Below are positions 1 through 12,402 of a stretch of DNA of 64,000 bases, in pieces. Below the pieces are notes generated by a model, which ran no database searches, was not told the origin of the DNA, and saw only the letters and a program-made list of their open reading frames with translations. Origin of the DNA: Kryptolebias marmoratus (taxonomy: Eukaryota; Chordata; Actinopteri; Cyprinodontiformes; Rivulidae). The stretch covers positions 22,384,716 to 22,448,715 of the forward strand of contig NC_051432.1 of assembly GCF_001649575.2 (NCBI RefSeq), given 5' to 3'. How positions within the stretch are numbered: the stretch's first letter is position 1; every line of letters starts with the position of its first letter. A program made the translations under genes and the position numbers.

Positions 1-96
1 GTTCATTCATATGCTCAAAGCATGAGATCCTATGTTCCTATCAATACTTTGGTGTTCTCTGTCTTTTTGTAATTAACGTCTTGTTTCTGTCAACAG

Positions 97-2072
97 AGGG
101 TGGTGTATCGCAGAGCCAGGAGTCATGTGGCTTGGACAGTGTGTGTCTGAATGGAGGCTACACCCCCAACACCTTCACCCTGCATGGGTTGGGGACAACA
201 CCAGGGTCAAGAGCTGGAGTGGTAGGCAGCACTGACCTTCTTAGGGATGGAGGAGTTGGGATGGGAGGGGATGACATCTCCCCGGGCCTCCTCACACCTC
301 ATGGGGCGGCAGATATGAGCAGCGGAACCGGGATGCGTCGCAATTTGTCCGACGCAGCAGCGCTGGAGAAGATGATCATTTCAGAGCTAGTGCAGAGCAA
401 CCTGAGGCCCTCGGTTCCCATGCCTGTTCCTCCTGAGCGCTACGGGAGCTTGGCGAGGCCGCACCTTCACGAGAGACCGGCTCTCACTCACACTGCCACC
501 TTAACTCGACACGCTCAGCCACCCCAAGAGGGCTGGGCTGCCACCGTGCAGCCAAACACACGGCACAATGCACAAGAGGGCTGGGCGCACACAAGGCAGC
601 CCACTCAAGACATCGAGACAAACTCCACAACACGTGGTGAAGATCACGGCACAACGCCACGCTTACAAGATGGCTGGTCACACGCACGTGCTCCTGGAGA
701 TTCTGACACTCGCGAGCTGCTAAAAGAAGGGGACCGGTCACAGCTGCAAGGCACTCTTGGCCGCCGGGGGCACCAGGACAGGCAACAACCACGTCCCCCC
801 GATGTCCAGGCTCGGCCTTACTCCACCCTCAGCCGCACCCCTGGTACCCTGTCCCGCCACCGCAGCACGGCAGAGTCAAGCGGAGGGACAGAAAGAGAAA
901 GAGACCGGGAGCGAGACAGAGATCGTTACCGGGACAGGCCCCTTCCACCACCTCCTCCTCCTCCCCCACAGGAATCAGAGCCCCTGTACAAAGCTTTAGA
1001 AGAGCCGCTGCTAATGAAACAGAGAGAAGCCGTTGTAGAGACATGGAGAAGTGGCCAGGACAGAGAAAAGGATGAGACATTTCTGCTGAAAAGAGACGGA
1101 ACGTACGACGAACGGAGAGGAGGAACCGAGAGGGGAAAAGACGAATCTTTTACATCCCAGAAGAGAGATGGCACGATGGATGAATGGCGAGCTGGCATTG
1201 AGAGGGGGAGAGAAGAAAAAAGAGATGGACGAATGGAGGTGTGGCGAGGAGCGGAAACAGAGCGGGAAGAGACATTTATAACTCAGAAGAAAGATTTTGG
1301 TTTGGATGGTTGGAGAGGTGACTTTGAGAGGGAGAAAGACGAATCCTTGTTCTTGAAGGACAGAGAGGGTTGGAGAGCAGGGACTGAGCGAGAGACTGAG
1401 AAACAGAAGGACAGAGCGCTGGACGTGTGGAGAGGAGGGATAGATTTGGACAGGGAGGAGTCTTTCTCCTTTGAGAACAAAGATGCAGGTCTAGATGGGA
1501 GGAAAAGGGGGAAAGATAGAGGATCTCTTCGATATCATGGCGAACGACAAGATTCTGACAGCTTCACTCTGCCTTTGACCCCTGACCTTGATCTGGACCC
1601 TGACTCCTCACCTATCTATGCCCGAGATTCAAACCCCTCCCCGCTCTACCCTGGAGACCGACGCTCGCCGCCCCTTAGCATCTTCCCTCGAAACTCCCCT
1701 CCAACAAATATCTTTGCCCCACGAGAGACTAACTCACCTCCCAGCAACCTCTTCTCTCGCCACTCCCCGCAGGTGTACAGCCGCAGCAGCTCTCCTCCAC
1801 GCTTCTACACCCGCACCTCCCCCCCAACTCACTTATACCCAGACAGCAGCCCCGAAGGCCCAGAAGAAATCAGTCCCACTGGCAGTCAGTCCCAGCGGCC
1901 TGCTCTGGAACTGCCCTACAGCCTGGGGCGACCCCCGCTGGGCCCACGGCCCAATCACCTGCAGACCTTCTACCAGCCACCACCACTGGCTACCAATGGA
2001 GAGACAGGGTACTCTGCAGATTCCACCTCTGATGGAGACGATGGACAGATGCAGCGGGTGACGAGCCTGTGA
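97..2072 (+). CDS. adgrl1: Latrophilin-1 (adhesion GPCR L1), last coding exon: cytoplasmic tail
   Basis: Terminal exon of a latrophilin, a synaptic adhesion GPCR that binds teneurins, FLRTs and neurexins. The acceptor is CAACAG at 91-96; the exon enters with two bases completing a split codon and stays open to TGA at 2070-2072, about 658 codons. Family landmarks in order: SSGTGMRRNLSDAAALEKM then IISELVQSNLR (321-411), YKALEEPLL near 985-1010, YPDSSPEGP near 1840, and the last residues QMQRVTSL. Mammalian ADGRL1 ends QMQLVTSL, a PDZ ligand bound by SHANK proteins. The seven-helix and extracellular parts lie upstream of the window. The tail is much longer than in mammals because of a Trp-Arg/acidic repeat block (1030-1530) and a Ser-Pro-Pro block (1600-1850), plus a run of eight prolines near 950-970. 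The LPHN1 assignment is secure; which teleost duplicate (a or b) cannot be told. Confidence 0.5.
1030..1530 (+). repeat. In-frame tandem repeat in latrophilin tail (WRxG...ER.KDESF units)
   Basis: About seven imperfect units of 18-24 codons lie between YKALEEPLL and the Pro-rich end of the tail. Each has a W-R-(S/G/A)-G core, an acidic-basic ER.KDE stretch, an aromatic (SF/TF), then QKRDG..D. Examples are WRAGIERGREEKRDG and WRGGIDLDREESF. All are in frame, so the block is translated. Charge is highly mixed (E, D, K, R), which suggests a disordered or single-helix segment. I know of no counterpart in mammalian ADGRL1. Confidence 0.5.
1600..1850 (+). repeat. In-frame SPP.xxxF/Y repeat in latrophilin tail
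   Basis: Roughly eight units of about 10 codons share the pattern SP(P/L/I) followed by an aromatic (IF, IYA, LY, LF, VY, FY) and a basic residue. Examples: SPPLSIFPRN, SPPSNLFSRH, SPPRFYTRT, SPPTHLYPDS. The last unit merges into the conserved SSPEGP motif of vertebrate ADGRL1, so the array looks like an expansion of a conserved site. SP dipeptides are potential proline-directed kinase sites (inference). Confidence 0.5.
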
Positions 2073-2953
2073 CTAGGGCGGTGGTGATTGGGGCATAGAT
2101 ACCAGGGAGGAAGAGGAGGATAGTGATATTTTCAGCAAAGAGTTGAAATCAAAAATGATGGAAACCAAGATTATGATTAAAAAAAATTGCTATTGATGTT
2201 GGACTACTTCTACTCCTCCCTGCTTCTATTTCCTGATCACCACGAGACTTTTCCCTTTTCCATGTTTTATTTACTTTTGTATGACTGTAATCCATTTATT
2301 TGCTCCTACTACTCTTCCATCTTTCCTGAAACCCTGCTGTGTCTTCCCATCTCATTGGTGCTTTTCCTAACTGGTCCATCATCCGAGTTTCTGTTGCTTC
2401 ATTGGCTGGGTGTTGCCCCTCCCTGTAGCAAACAGTGTCAAAGAAGCACTTGTGTGTTGCCAAAAAACCCTCTCAAAGACCATGTGCATGACTTTATAGT
2501 GGCTTTGCAAGGCTACATACTGTAGGAGGAAGCGCTGATGCGTACAAGCGAGTGTGTGTGTGCATAGCTTGATGAGCATGTGTGTGTGTAAGGGTGTGTA
2601 TATGTGTGTATGAGAGAGAAAGTATATGTATATAAAACATTATTGTATAATTAATGTATCACATTGAAGCATTTTATCAATATGGACATGGAGGACCGCT
2701 TCGCTCCTTCTGATTTTAACTCTTGACCTGTCCTCTTTCACATCAAGACCAAAACTTCTGTCCCCTCAATCTGCCACTAACTCTTGGAACTTGTTGCCAT
2801 GGAGTTTGTCATAGCAACCAAACACTTGACTGCAGAGCCAGAGATCATGTAAAACCTCAGAACTTTTCTGCAACCCCTTAAGATCCTTGTACATATCCAC
2901 CTCAAGTGTTCTGATTGTCTTGTATTGCTATTGAAGTTCAAGTAAACATGTGA

Positions 2954-2959
2954 AATAAA
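2954..2959 (+). terminator. adgrl1 poly(A) signal AATAAA
   Basis: A canonical AATAAA lies about 880 bases after the adgrl1 stop and is followed by a GT-rich stretch (TTTCTGGGTTTCCGTTTGTG), typical of a cleavage site. The 3' UTR 2073-2975 is AT-rich with a TG-rich low-complexity patch at 2550-2630. Confidence 0.5.
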
Positions 2960-2975
2960 TGTTTCTGGGTTTCCG

Positions 2976-5900
2976 TTTGTGTGCACAAAGAGAGACGAAA
3001 GCGTTCAGAAGAATTTCTATGCAGTAGCTGAAAATGAGGCGGAACAGAGAGTTGTTGAGCTGTGTGAATAAATTATTTTAAAAAGTAGTTCTGTTAGCAT
3101 AGACACTATCAATAGATGCTACGCTGTAATTTTACTATGTGTCAGCTGAGACAAAAACATTGCTAAGCAACAAGACACCAATAGTTAACAAAATTTAGCC
3201 ATTACAACCCAAGAAATTGATTAATGTCAATCACCAACAAGACCCAAACTACGCATCCAGAGAATATTTCCAGTTCTGCTGTCTTTGGCAAAGAGAATAG
3301 CAATAAATGTTAGTGCTGTTGTTTACATTGTTGATATTTTATAACAATTTCTGACCACAATTGACTGTAAAAAAGATATTCAAGAGTCATCATAACATTC
3401 AGTAGCTACCAGTTGCCGGAAAGTTTTCAAGGGGTGGCCAAGTGGGGTCCACTGATACTCTTGAGATGCTGCACCAAAACTAAAAGCCATAACAGTTTGA
3501 GTAATTTTTTTATGCTAATGTCATATATAGGCTATCTGAAAGAAATGCTGCAATGTGGGAGTTAGGGGTGCAGTCCAACTCTACATACCTCAGACTGTGA
3601 GAGATAGTGGTTCTTGTTCTGGGAGTTTGCTGTGATCAGATCTTCGATCCTGTAGCCATGGGGCATCAACATTGTGTGACGCCTGCTTAACCCATATGCA
3701 TCTCCAGTATTGCTGTTGCTGTACTTTTGTGGTAGGTCTTCCTTCATTGTCTCCCTTGTTGGCACCCCTAATAACTACATGATGGTGACTGCTATTTCTT
3801 TAAATACTGTATATCGGGTTCCAAAGCTACCTTAAAGGTTTTTTTCCAAGACTGCAGTGACTTAAAGTTCAGCTGGGCTATTGTTCAATAGGGACTTTTA
3901 TGTCTGCAAAGCAGTTTTGTATTTTTGGAACTTCTGTTTCAAATATTGCAAATGCACTTTGTCATTGAACGAAGAAATGCTGCTACATATGTTGATATAT
4001 CTGAATAGTCTATACCATCTATATATCATCTATATCTGTGTTCATTTGTGTCATAACAGATAATAAAGCCACCAGCGCAGGAACTAGAGCATTACAACCA
4101 ATCCATTTTCTTTACCTGCTTTTTCCTTTTTGGGGTTGCTGGGGAGCTGGTGTCTATCTCCAGCAGTCATAGTTCGAGAGGCAGGGGACACCCTGGACAG
4201 GTGGCAAGTCCATCACAGGGACACATAGAGATAAATGAGACAACCACTCACACTGTCATTCACACCTAGGGACAGTTTAGAATGACCAATTAACCTAACA
4301 TACATGTTTTTGGTCTGTGGGAAGAAACTGTAGTACATGAAGAAAACCCATGCATGCACAAGGACAACATGCAACAGCTTTAATAACTGCACCATCATTG
4401 ATCCAAAAACTCCAATAAAATTATGAATAAATGACAAACGTGTTCCAACAATGCAAAGATCCAGGCTGTTAGCATCAAAGTTCATAAAAATCTCAATATA
4501 TTTAAAGAAATAGCATTCACCACTACGTAGCTATGCTCCAATGACTTTTGAATATTGTGGTTAAGAATTAGCATGAAATAAAATTTAAAAAAATAAACAA
4601 CATCACTAACGTGTTAATTTTCTCATTGACAAAAACAGTAAAACTAGACCCAGAATGTCTAGTTTGGGTTTTGTTGGTGCATTGTTGTAAGAGTTATTTA
4701 ACTCATGTATTGAAGGTTTTCACCAAATTATCATTTATCAAAATCTTTTCTGGTGTTCAAATATAAAATTAATTCAGTCAGCCTGATCAGAAATTATCAC
4801 TGTCAACAGTTATGTAAGATGCAATACAAGGTTATTGGTAATTTTATACTCCAGGGAAAGTAATTTTGAGCACTGTCCTTATATAACTGTGACATTTTTT
4901 TAGCAACTTTTAAAATATATAAATCTCCTAAGATTTTATAAGAAGGAAAAATCTGTTATTGAAAATGTTAAGAATGTTTATAGTCAATGGAAAACACTAT
5001 TAAGCGATTACACATTGTGACTGTGGACCCATATATCCCCGACATGTAATTCAGCTAATTTTACAATAAAAGTTAAATGAAAAACTGACGACATGTTCGT
5101 CACACTTCGGTGGTGAAGATGAGGATATTAATTTCAGGCAGAAGATATAAAAAAAAAAATGGGTCAGAGAAAGAAGAGGTGGTAGGCATACTTTGAGAGA
5201 AAAAACAAAATCTTTAACACTAATATGTGTGATTGAAATGACCCAGAAATAAAGAATGTATGATTTCTTTAATCAAATAAAGATTTTTCTTCTTTTTTTT
5301 TTTTGCTTATTAATGATATATGTTGCCTGTTTTAAGTGTGTTTGTAAAATGTCATACAGCTATTATAACTCAAAGTCAAACATTTATTTGTATGAAGCTT
5401 TTGCATTGTTGTTTGTTGCTGATATTGTGGGAAAAAAAGAGAAAAATTACAATTCAGCTGTATTTTTTTCCTGTTATTAAGTTCCCAATGGGCGGTGAAG
5501 TGGTTTGGGGACCCACAAAACAAAACAAAAAAACCAAACCAAAAACTCACAAAATTACAAAATAATGCACGACTGATCTGTGGTAAGAAGACATACAAAA
5601 GACAGAGAAGATGCATCAATATTTTTCTTTTAATTACATATTTAGGTGGCATTTAGTCATTCTTTTTAACTACAAATCTCTTAACAAACAAACATCCCCA
5701 AAGTGACAATAAATTGTTTTATACATACACACAGATAAAAAAAAATCATTTCATGGCATCTACTGATACAGAAAGTTGGGAATATCAGTTTCATTCATGC
5801 TGTTTTTGCTTCCATTCATCCACATTCGACAAGTTTTATAAAAAGTAGCTAAATAATAAATTCCATAATTATATAAATATAAATTACATTCTATTCGGTT

Positions 5901-6050
5901 CAGAGTGGTAAATAAAAATACTAATATGAAAAACGTAAAAGTGCTTTGAAATTATGATTAAAATTATAAAAAATGCAATATTTACAAGTTAGGCACAGTG
6001 TTTTAGTGGTTGTTGTGTGTTCAGTCTCATCTTACAGGTAAAAATTGCGT
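2976..6050. other. Gene-free spacer between adgrl1 and plpp2 3' ends
   Basis: AT-rich convergent spacer. No exon of a known family was found on either strand. It holds a fish interspersed repeat at about 4100-4380, and a 67-codon open stretch on the minus strand (3562-3765) that ends beside a splice-donor-like GTATGT. Confidence 0.5.
4100..4380 (+). repeat. Degenerate interspersed repeat of common teleost type
   Basis: The stretch reads like the dispersed fish repeat with the phrases 'GGACACCCTGGACAGGTGGC', 'AGTCCATCACAGGGACACA', 'GACCAATTAACCTAACATAC' and 'GTTTTTGGTCTGTGGGAAGA'. I recognise the phrases from many teleost genomes but cannot name the Repbase family. It is diverged and has no coding capacity. 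Confidence 0.5.
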
Positions 6051-6057
6051 GTGAAGC

Positions 6058-6063
6058 TTTATT
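6058..6063 (-). terminator. plpp2 poly(A) signal (AATAAA on minus strand)
   Basis: TTTATT on the plus strand, read as AATAAA on the minus strand, lies about 290 bases past the plpp2 stop codon. This would give a short 3' UTR. Other AT-rich candidates lie further down, so usage is unproven. Confidence 0.5.
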
Positions 6064-6354
6064 CGGTCACAAGGACAAAAGTGCTCAGGTTGTTTACAGA
6101 AAATAACAGAAGCAGAGTTTTCAGTCTCTTTTTCTTTCTCTCAAGTCGTATTTCAGTTTCTGTTTCTGTCTATTTTGAGCTGCAGACATTATCTCACAAA
6201 GAAAACATTTCTGCTCTTCCTGTCAAAAATATTGAGGTATGTTATGAGATTTCAGAGGAAATTGTCTCACATTCTTCAAATCTCCCGTCTGTGCAGACCA
6301 GAGTTCAGGCAGCAGCTGGATGATGACACGTGCGAGTGTTGGTGGGCGTGAGGT

Positions 6355-9300
6355 TTAGCAGACGGTGTGGTGAGGTGACGTGGGGCTGTCCGGTGTCTCA
6401 GCAGGAGACAGGTCCGAGCTGGAGCTTTTAAACATGGGAGAGATGTAGAACGCCTGCAAAAATAAAAAACGCAAATCCAATTTATGAGGCTTTAGCCGAC
6501 TCTGACGTGAGGACACGCTCTGGTGACCCAAAAACCAAGCAGACGGGATATACTGACCACCCAGTAAGCGGTGAGAGCTCCCTGCAGGTAGCCTGTTAGC
6601 ACGTCAGATGGGTGATGCCTGTAATCTGAGATGCGGGTCAGACCTGTGTAGACTGCCAGCAGGACCACGAAAAACTGCAGCATCGGCCTTAGTAATCGAG
6701 CTCCCTGCCATGTAAACCGGGCTTGCAGGTAAAACTAAAAAAACAAAGAAAGTGTTTTCTTTTAGTGAACCAAGCAACACAAAAGGGCCAACGTCAGTGC
6801 CCCTCTGGGGCCTGACACAGTGATGCTGCTCAATTTCTTTTCCTCTTTTCAAAGGAGGCATATTCTACCCCTGTATCAAAAGAACAATCAGCATCTTTTA
6901 CAACATGCTGACTGTTCTAACAAGGTTTGAAGAGTCAGAGTTATTTTAGACTTTGACATTTGTACCACTTTATCCATTCTTCCTCAAACGATTAGAAACA
7001 ATCCCTTGCTCCAACCATTTTATTAAAATCTGATTTCACAGCATTTTCAGTGACAAGCTTTTGTATAATAGTACGTCTTATTCTTTACTTTAAACTAGCA
7101 AAGCAAAACATCCCATTTTTTTGTCTTCCACCTTTAAAGTTACGCTTTTTGCACAACATTAAAAAGATGTGCAACAAAACTCCAAACCAAGGGTGTCCAA
7201 AACTCTGAGTGTGATTAGATTTATACATTTAGAAATTTGCATGTACAAATACACGGTTCCAGAGCGGGAAACACACACACACTTTCACACAATAGAGCCG
7301 AGCTGTGAGACGGTGAGGCGAGGTCACACTCCTCCCACAGCAAAACAAAGCAGTCTCTGTTTTGTCCCTTATCTTCCTCCAGTCTCCTCTCGTCGTTCAT
7401 TCTTTCACTTTCTGCTACTAACTGGACCAATGATGTGTGATTTATTCTCTTTAAGAATTTCAGATTGGCTTATAATTGGAGGTTAGAGACGCAACATTTG
7501 TTTGTCAGTGAGAGTACAAACAGAAATACTCACCGCTAAATAGAGCATTGTGTACATCGCAAAAGAGGCATGGCCAGAGAAGAAGGACTTCCTAGAAAAA
7601 TAAAAAAGCATTCAGAATAACTCATAACAGAAGCATACTACAAAACACAGATCCATATTCATTTTTATATATTCAAGACGTGAATAAATTTGTTGGTATC
7701 CTTACAGCTCATTGAAACAATGCTTCATTTTTATGAAAAGTTATTTAGTTACAGGCAATTGTCAAATGCTTTTAGTATGTGATAAAGTAAATAACAAACA
7801 GTGTTAAAAAAAGATTTGTTGTTTATTTTACAAAGATATGCTAAATTAGGACAGATTTGTTAGTTCCCTTATAGAGACTTTTACTCTTTGCATTAAAGTC
7901 ATGTTTCAAACTAAGTGTTTAATCTTAATCAGTATCACAAGCGCCTTCAAGATTTTCAGCCTATTTAAAGGAAACAAACAGGGTACCAACAAATTTATCG
8001 ACATCTGTACAAACACACACACACCTGGCCTCTTCTTCTAAATGGCGATTTCCACACGTCACGGTTGCAACGTAGGTTCCAGGTGTGCAGTTGAGCGATG
8101 CGTAGGTGACGCCACACGCAGACAAGAAGTGAGGTCGCAGCCGTCCCACGCTCAGCTTGGCCATGTTGGTCAGCGATTGGCCAATGCCGCAGCCGAACAG
8201 GAAGCAGCCCAGCTCCTTGTACAGGCAGGACACGTAAAGGTTCCTGACAAAGGCTTTGGAGCTAACGCTTCCGAAACGCACCCGGAAACACTCCCCAAAG
8301 GCAATCTACAGATAAAGATGTAATCAAAAACACCATTAGATTAGGCTCGTCCTGTTATTGTAGAGTAAATAAAAAGCAGCCGCTGCGTTGGGAGCGATGA
8401 AGATAATGAGCTCTTACCGTGAGGCCTGTGATAACAATTCCACCTGCCATGAGTAATTCGTCTGGGATAACTTCACTATGCAGATAAGGGTAGGTGATGC
8501 TGGAGTCTCCACATGTGAAGCCCCTTTTGTAAGGACTCACTGCCCTCAGCTCACACACAAAAAAGGGAACCGACGCTGTAAACAGAGAAGAAGACAGATA
8601 GGAAGTGAATTAGCCCAAACTGTTGAACATAACAGAAACCACCAAATAGGAACATCAGAAACAGCAAATAGGACTGATGATGATGAGCGGAGAAGAATGC
8701 AAATGTAAACATGTTTAATTTGGTCTTCATGTGATATTCAGAGTTCAGGTGAATCCAGATTATTGCACACCCAGTTGTCACTGATTTTGGGGGCTAAATG
8801 TACTTAAAAGTACCATGCTATGATTTTAAAACCATATTTATTGTTGGTTATGACACAGAAACCAAAATTTATAGTGAATTTGAAGTAGCACTTAAGTTTC
8901 CTCAACCCACCGACTTTCAGCCTTTTGCAAACATTCAAAATGCTTAAAATGAAGCCTGTATTTGCTGTTTTGAGTAAAATAACTGGTCTTTTATGAAAAC
9001 TAGATTTTTTTAATGTTCCTATGAGCATGTTAGACTGCTACTGTAATTACTATGTAGCTTAAAGCATGATATGTCACAATACTGACTCACAGGCTGCCAA
9101 CTCAGCTCATTATCATAAAGCACAACAAGCAAAATCTGTCATATTTCAAAAGCTTTGTCCACACCAATAACTTTTTCTTTCATACAGAACATGAGAGTCT
9201 AAAGAAAAACGAAATTGTTAGCCACCTTGAACAGTTTTAATGTTGTTGTTTTTTTGTATTTCTCCGTTAAGTAAGGAGTGTAAAATACGACTGTAGCCAC

Positions 9301-10211
9301 CAGATCCAAAACATGAAACCATCAGTGTCTGAAAAATAAAAAATAATCCCCCCCCCCCCCATTCATTTATTTACGATAAAATAGTCAAACCTACATGAAT
9401 GAGGTGTGAAACATAAAAGCTAATTAAACAAAAATGTTGTTTTAAATTAGTAAGTACCTCAGTTAGTACCTAATGTTCAGTTCTCAGTGTTGATGCAGGC
9501 TTGTTGTCCTTGAGTCGAAACATACAGCTAAATACTCTGAACATATATTTTACCCACAGCTAAAAATAATAAGGCCAGGACAAAATTCAAAGCTAATCAC
9601 ATGGGGACAGTGATCTGTGGAATTTAGTAAAGGACAAAATGGTCAAACAAAAAAAATTGTTTTGCAGGAAAATAACAATTAGGAATGTTGAGGTCACAGA
9701 ACTCCTCCAGTGGGACAAAAAAAAAAAGAAAAAGCGAAAAAGCTTCTGTTTCCTGAACGAATCCACAGGGACTGGAACTGAAAGGGTTCCCGTCAGCGCT
9801 AAAGAAAAGACCAAGTTCGAATCGTGCATCTGTTCGAGGGCATTTCTGTTGATGAGCAGAGAAAAAGAGAGGAGGAGGAGGAGGAGGAGGAGGAGGGGGG
9901 TTGTTTGTGACTCCAGTTCAACTCTTCCCAACTAAACAAAGAGCAAATGTTGCAGGCGACCAGAGCCAGAACCAGCCTGTCACAATCCCTGTTTGTCTCT
10001 GGATGTACCCTCTGTCTTTCACCACAGAAAAAAAAAAAAAAACAGATAAAAGTAAAGAAACAGAGACTTCTGATTTGGTTCCCTCCTTTCTCCAGATATC
10101 TGTTCCCCATACAGTTTTATTTCCAGTTGGCTAATATTATATAACCTCTCTCTTGTCTCATAAAGGGACCCTCAGAGGGTGGGTCAGCAATTAGACTAAT
10201 GGGCAGGGCAG

Positions 10212-10244
<33 letters not shown>

Positions 10245-11013
10245 TAGTACTCATGGGTCGTCATATTATTTATTCATACCAAACTGAATTCCCCCTGGCC
10301 TGACTCTACCCTGAGAACTAGGATGTTGTCATGGAAACTGTACAAATCCCCAGGCAATGCACAAACCAGCTGGTTCGGAGAGCTGAAGAACATGCATGAG
10401 AGAGGGGAAAAAAAAGAAAAAGAGTAGACATGTAAATGGAGAAAGTGAGAAGTTTTCCTCGCCTTTTTTTACTCCTAATTCCTCAATCGTTCTAACTAAA
10501 TTGTTCTACGACCTTCTGCTCACAAGCCCGGGCGTCCTGCTTTTATCGACTGACTGTCTTTGTTGTCTAAATAACAGGGAACAGAATCAAAGCAGAACAG
10601 AACATAAACTGTGTGAAGTACCTCTGAGGTAAAAGGAAGGAATAACTAATACATGAACATAGTTCTGCCAAATCAAAAGTGGTAAAACAAGAGAAATCTG
10701 TTGACTGTTTTGTCCAACTAAAGACTAAATATGTTATAATGAACAAAAAGGGCAACAAAACAAATGTTACACTACTGAATCAGAAAATACAGAATATGAA
10801 TCAGTATTTAATTATCATTCCTTTGAGTGTATGAAAGGCTACATTAAACAAGCAGTTCTAGCAGTTTAGCCAGCTCTTTAAAGTTAGAAATGTATGTTGG
10901 TATTTACCAAGGAAGAGACAGAGCAGGTCCAAGCCGACCAGAAGTTTCCTCTTGGATAAAACCGGTCCACTTGTTTCCAAGAGTTTCTTCCCGGTGCTCT
11001 TGTCCATCCCCAT
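6355..11013 (-). CDS. plpp2: Phospholipid phosphatase (lipid phosphate phosphatase), PLPP2-like, complete
   Basis: Six-transmembrane ecto-enzyme that dephosphorylates phosphatidate, lysophosphatidate and sphingosine-1-phosphate. Six exons: 10908-11013, 8418-8575, 8025-8305, 7534-7591, 6558-6734, 6355-6453. Frames join perfectly, 292 residues, the family's usual size. The three PAP2 catalytic motifs are present: KLSVGRLRP (exon 3), FFSGHASF (exon 4) and [12 protein letters not shown] (exon 5), carrying the catalytic histidines. Exon 2 has the family hallmark [10 protein letters not shown]. An N-glycosylation sequon (LNCT) lies in the loop before motif 2. The Thr before the motif 3 Arg matches PLPP2 (PLPP1 and PLPP3 have Ser), and there is no RGD as in PLPP3; yet [10 protein letters not shown] and [12 protein letters not shown] are PLPP3-like, so the paralogue name is moderate. 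The start is the [10 protein letters not shown] methionine; an in-frame Met 35 codons upstream (11116-11118) has poor context. Confidence 0.5.
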
Positions 11014-11081
11014 CCCTTCAGCTGCGGACAGGCAGCTCTTGTTGTCCGACAGTTTGAGCTGAAGCTCTGCGCTCTGGGCGG

Positions 11082-11219
11082 TCAAAGCGGCGCGCTGCGT
11101 CCCGAACGTGTCCAACATGAAGACGCGGGGTTGGCTGAGGCTGAGAGGGGAAAAGTCCTGTTGGCAGAGAAGCTCCTGCGCGCAGAAAGGGAACGCGGTC
11201 TGGGTGCGTGAACCCACAT
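11082..11219 (-). other. Upstream ORF in plpp2 first exon
   Basis: An ATG at 11217-11219 opens a 45-codon frame closed by TGA at 11082-11084, in another frame from plpp2 and about 70 bases before its start. If transcription starts upstream of 11220, as the CG-rich surroundings (11000-11260) suggest, this is a leader uORF that could damp translation. The transcription start is not known. Confidence 0.5.
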
Positions 11220-11649
11220 GTTGGTGTTTTAAACAGGCCCTGCTGCACGTGTCTGCGCGCTGATTGGACGCCGGGTTTTACTCATATTTACTGTAAGTCT
11301 GCGGGGCTCGTCCTGACTTGCTGCTGCAGCGTTCGTCACCTTGAAGTAAGGGAATGTTTACGCAACACACAAAACAGGATCGGATCCTTACCTTCCCTCA
11401 AATTCTCTCAGGCACAATGGAAAAAGTGGAATTCCAAGAAGCTTCCGCCAACTCAGGTGGGAGAAAACGAATCAGCCGTGTGTCACGATGACAGTGGTAT
11501 GAATGGCACTTGACAAAAATTCTTCCATCCCCGGGGGCTTTTTCCTGTAGTAATATAATCTCTGGCAACACTGGACGTTTCTGATTCTCGGAAGGTGGCT
11601 TAAACAAAACTCTAACAAGTTTCCCACTTTAATTGAGACTGGTTTTAAT

Positions 11650-12402
11650 AACTTTTAGGTTTTAATAAGTCATTCTCTAACTCATTATACATATACATCT
11701 ACTGCCTTTTGTTGCCCTTCAACCTGGAAAGTGACTGGATTTTTTAAAATTTGATTAAAAGCAACAATTCTCCTTTGAAATGAATGAAGTTTGGTAAATA
11801 TATAACTGAAAAGTGGAGCAGGTGTTTTCCTAAAACATGTGGAAGAAGGTGCTGTGGTCAGATGAGACCAAAGTTGAACTTTTAGGCCGTCGAGGATAAC
11901 ACCGAACACCTCTCATCAGGCTGAGAACACCATCCAGTGAAGCACGATGGTGGCAGTATCATGCTATGGGGATGTAGGGGACTGGGAAACCGGTCAGACT
12001 TAGAGAAAAGATGGATGTAGCAAAATATGAAGAAATTCTTGAGAGAGGAACGTCTTGGAATCTTGCAGAGATTTGAGACTGGAGAGGAGGTTCGACTCCA
12101 AACACACGGCTGAAGCAACACGCCACTGGTTTAAAAACAAACACGCAAATGTCCTGGAATAGTCCAAAGGCCTCAATCAGTCCTCAATCCAACTGAGAAT
12201 CTTTGGTTTGATTAACAGATTGTTGGAGACAAGCAGCATTACTCCAACCTGAAGGAGATGCAGCAGTTTGGTCATGAAGAACCAATTAAAACTCCAGTTA
12301 TTTTCCCCATTTAATGTCATTAATCTTTTAGAATAAGTTATATGGCAACAAAATAGAAAAGAATACAGAGAGGGATGATTTTATTTTACAAGGCACTGTA
12401 TG
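11650..12402 (+). mobile_element. Tc1-like transposon relic
   Basis: The plus strand reads as a broken Tc1 transposase: TGGTCAGATGAGACCAAAGT (WSDETK) near 11856, a 'GATGGTGGCAGTATCATGCT' segment near 11946 and a 'CCAACTGAGAATCTTTGGTT' (PIENLW-type) segment near 12188, in the order of a Tc1 catalytic domain. Frames are broken in many places. The right end has the family's terminal pattern, CAAGGCACTG followed by TA at 12399-12400. The left terminal repeat is not clearly preserved, so the left boundary is approximate. Old and inactive. Confidence 0.5.

Noticed and set aside
484..1480. Several minus-strand open frames inside the adgrl1 exon
   Set aside because: Shadows of a strongly biased coding exon, with no independent start or family match.
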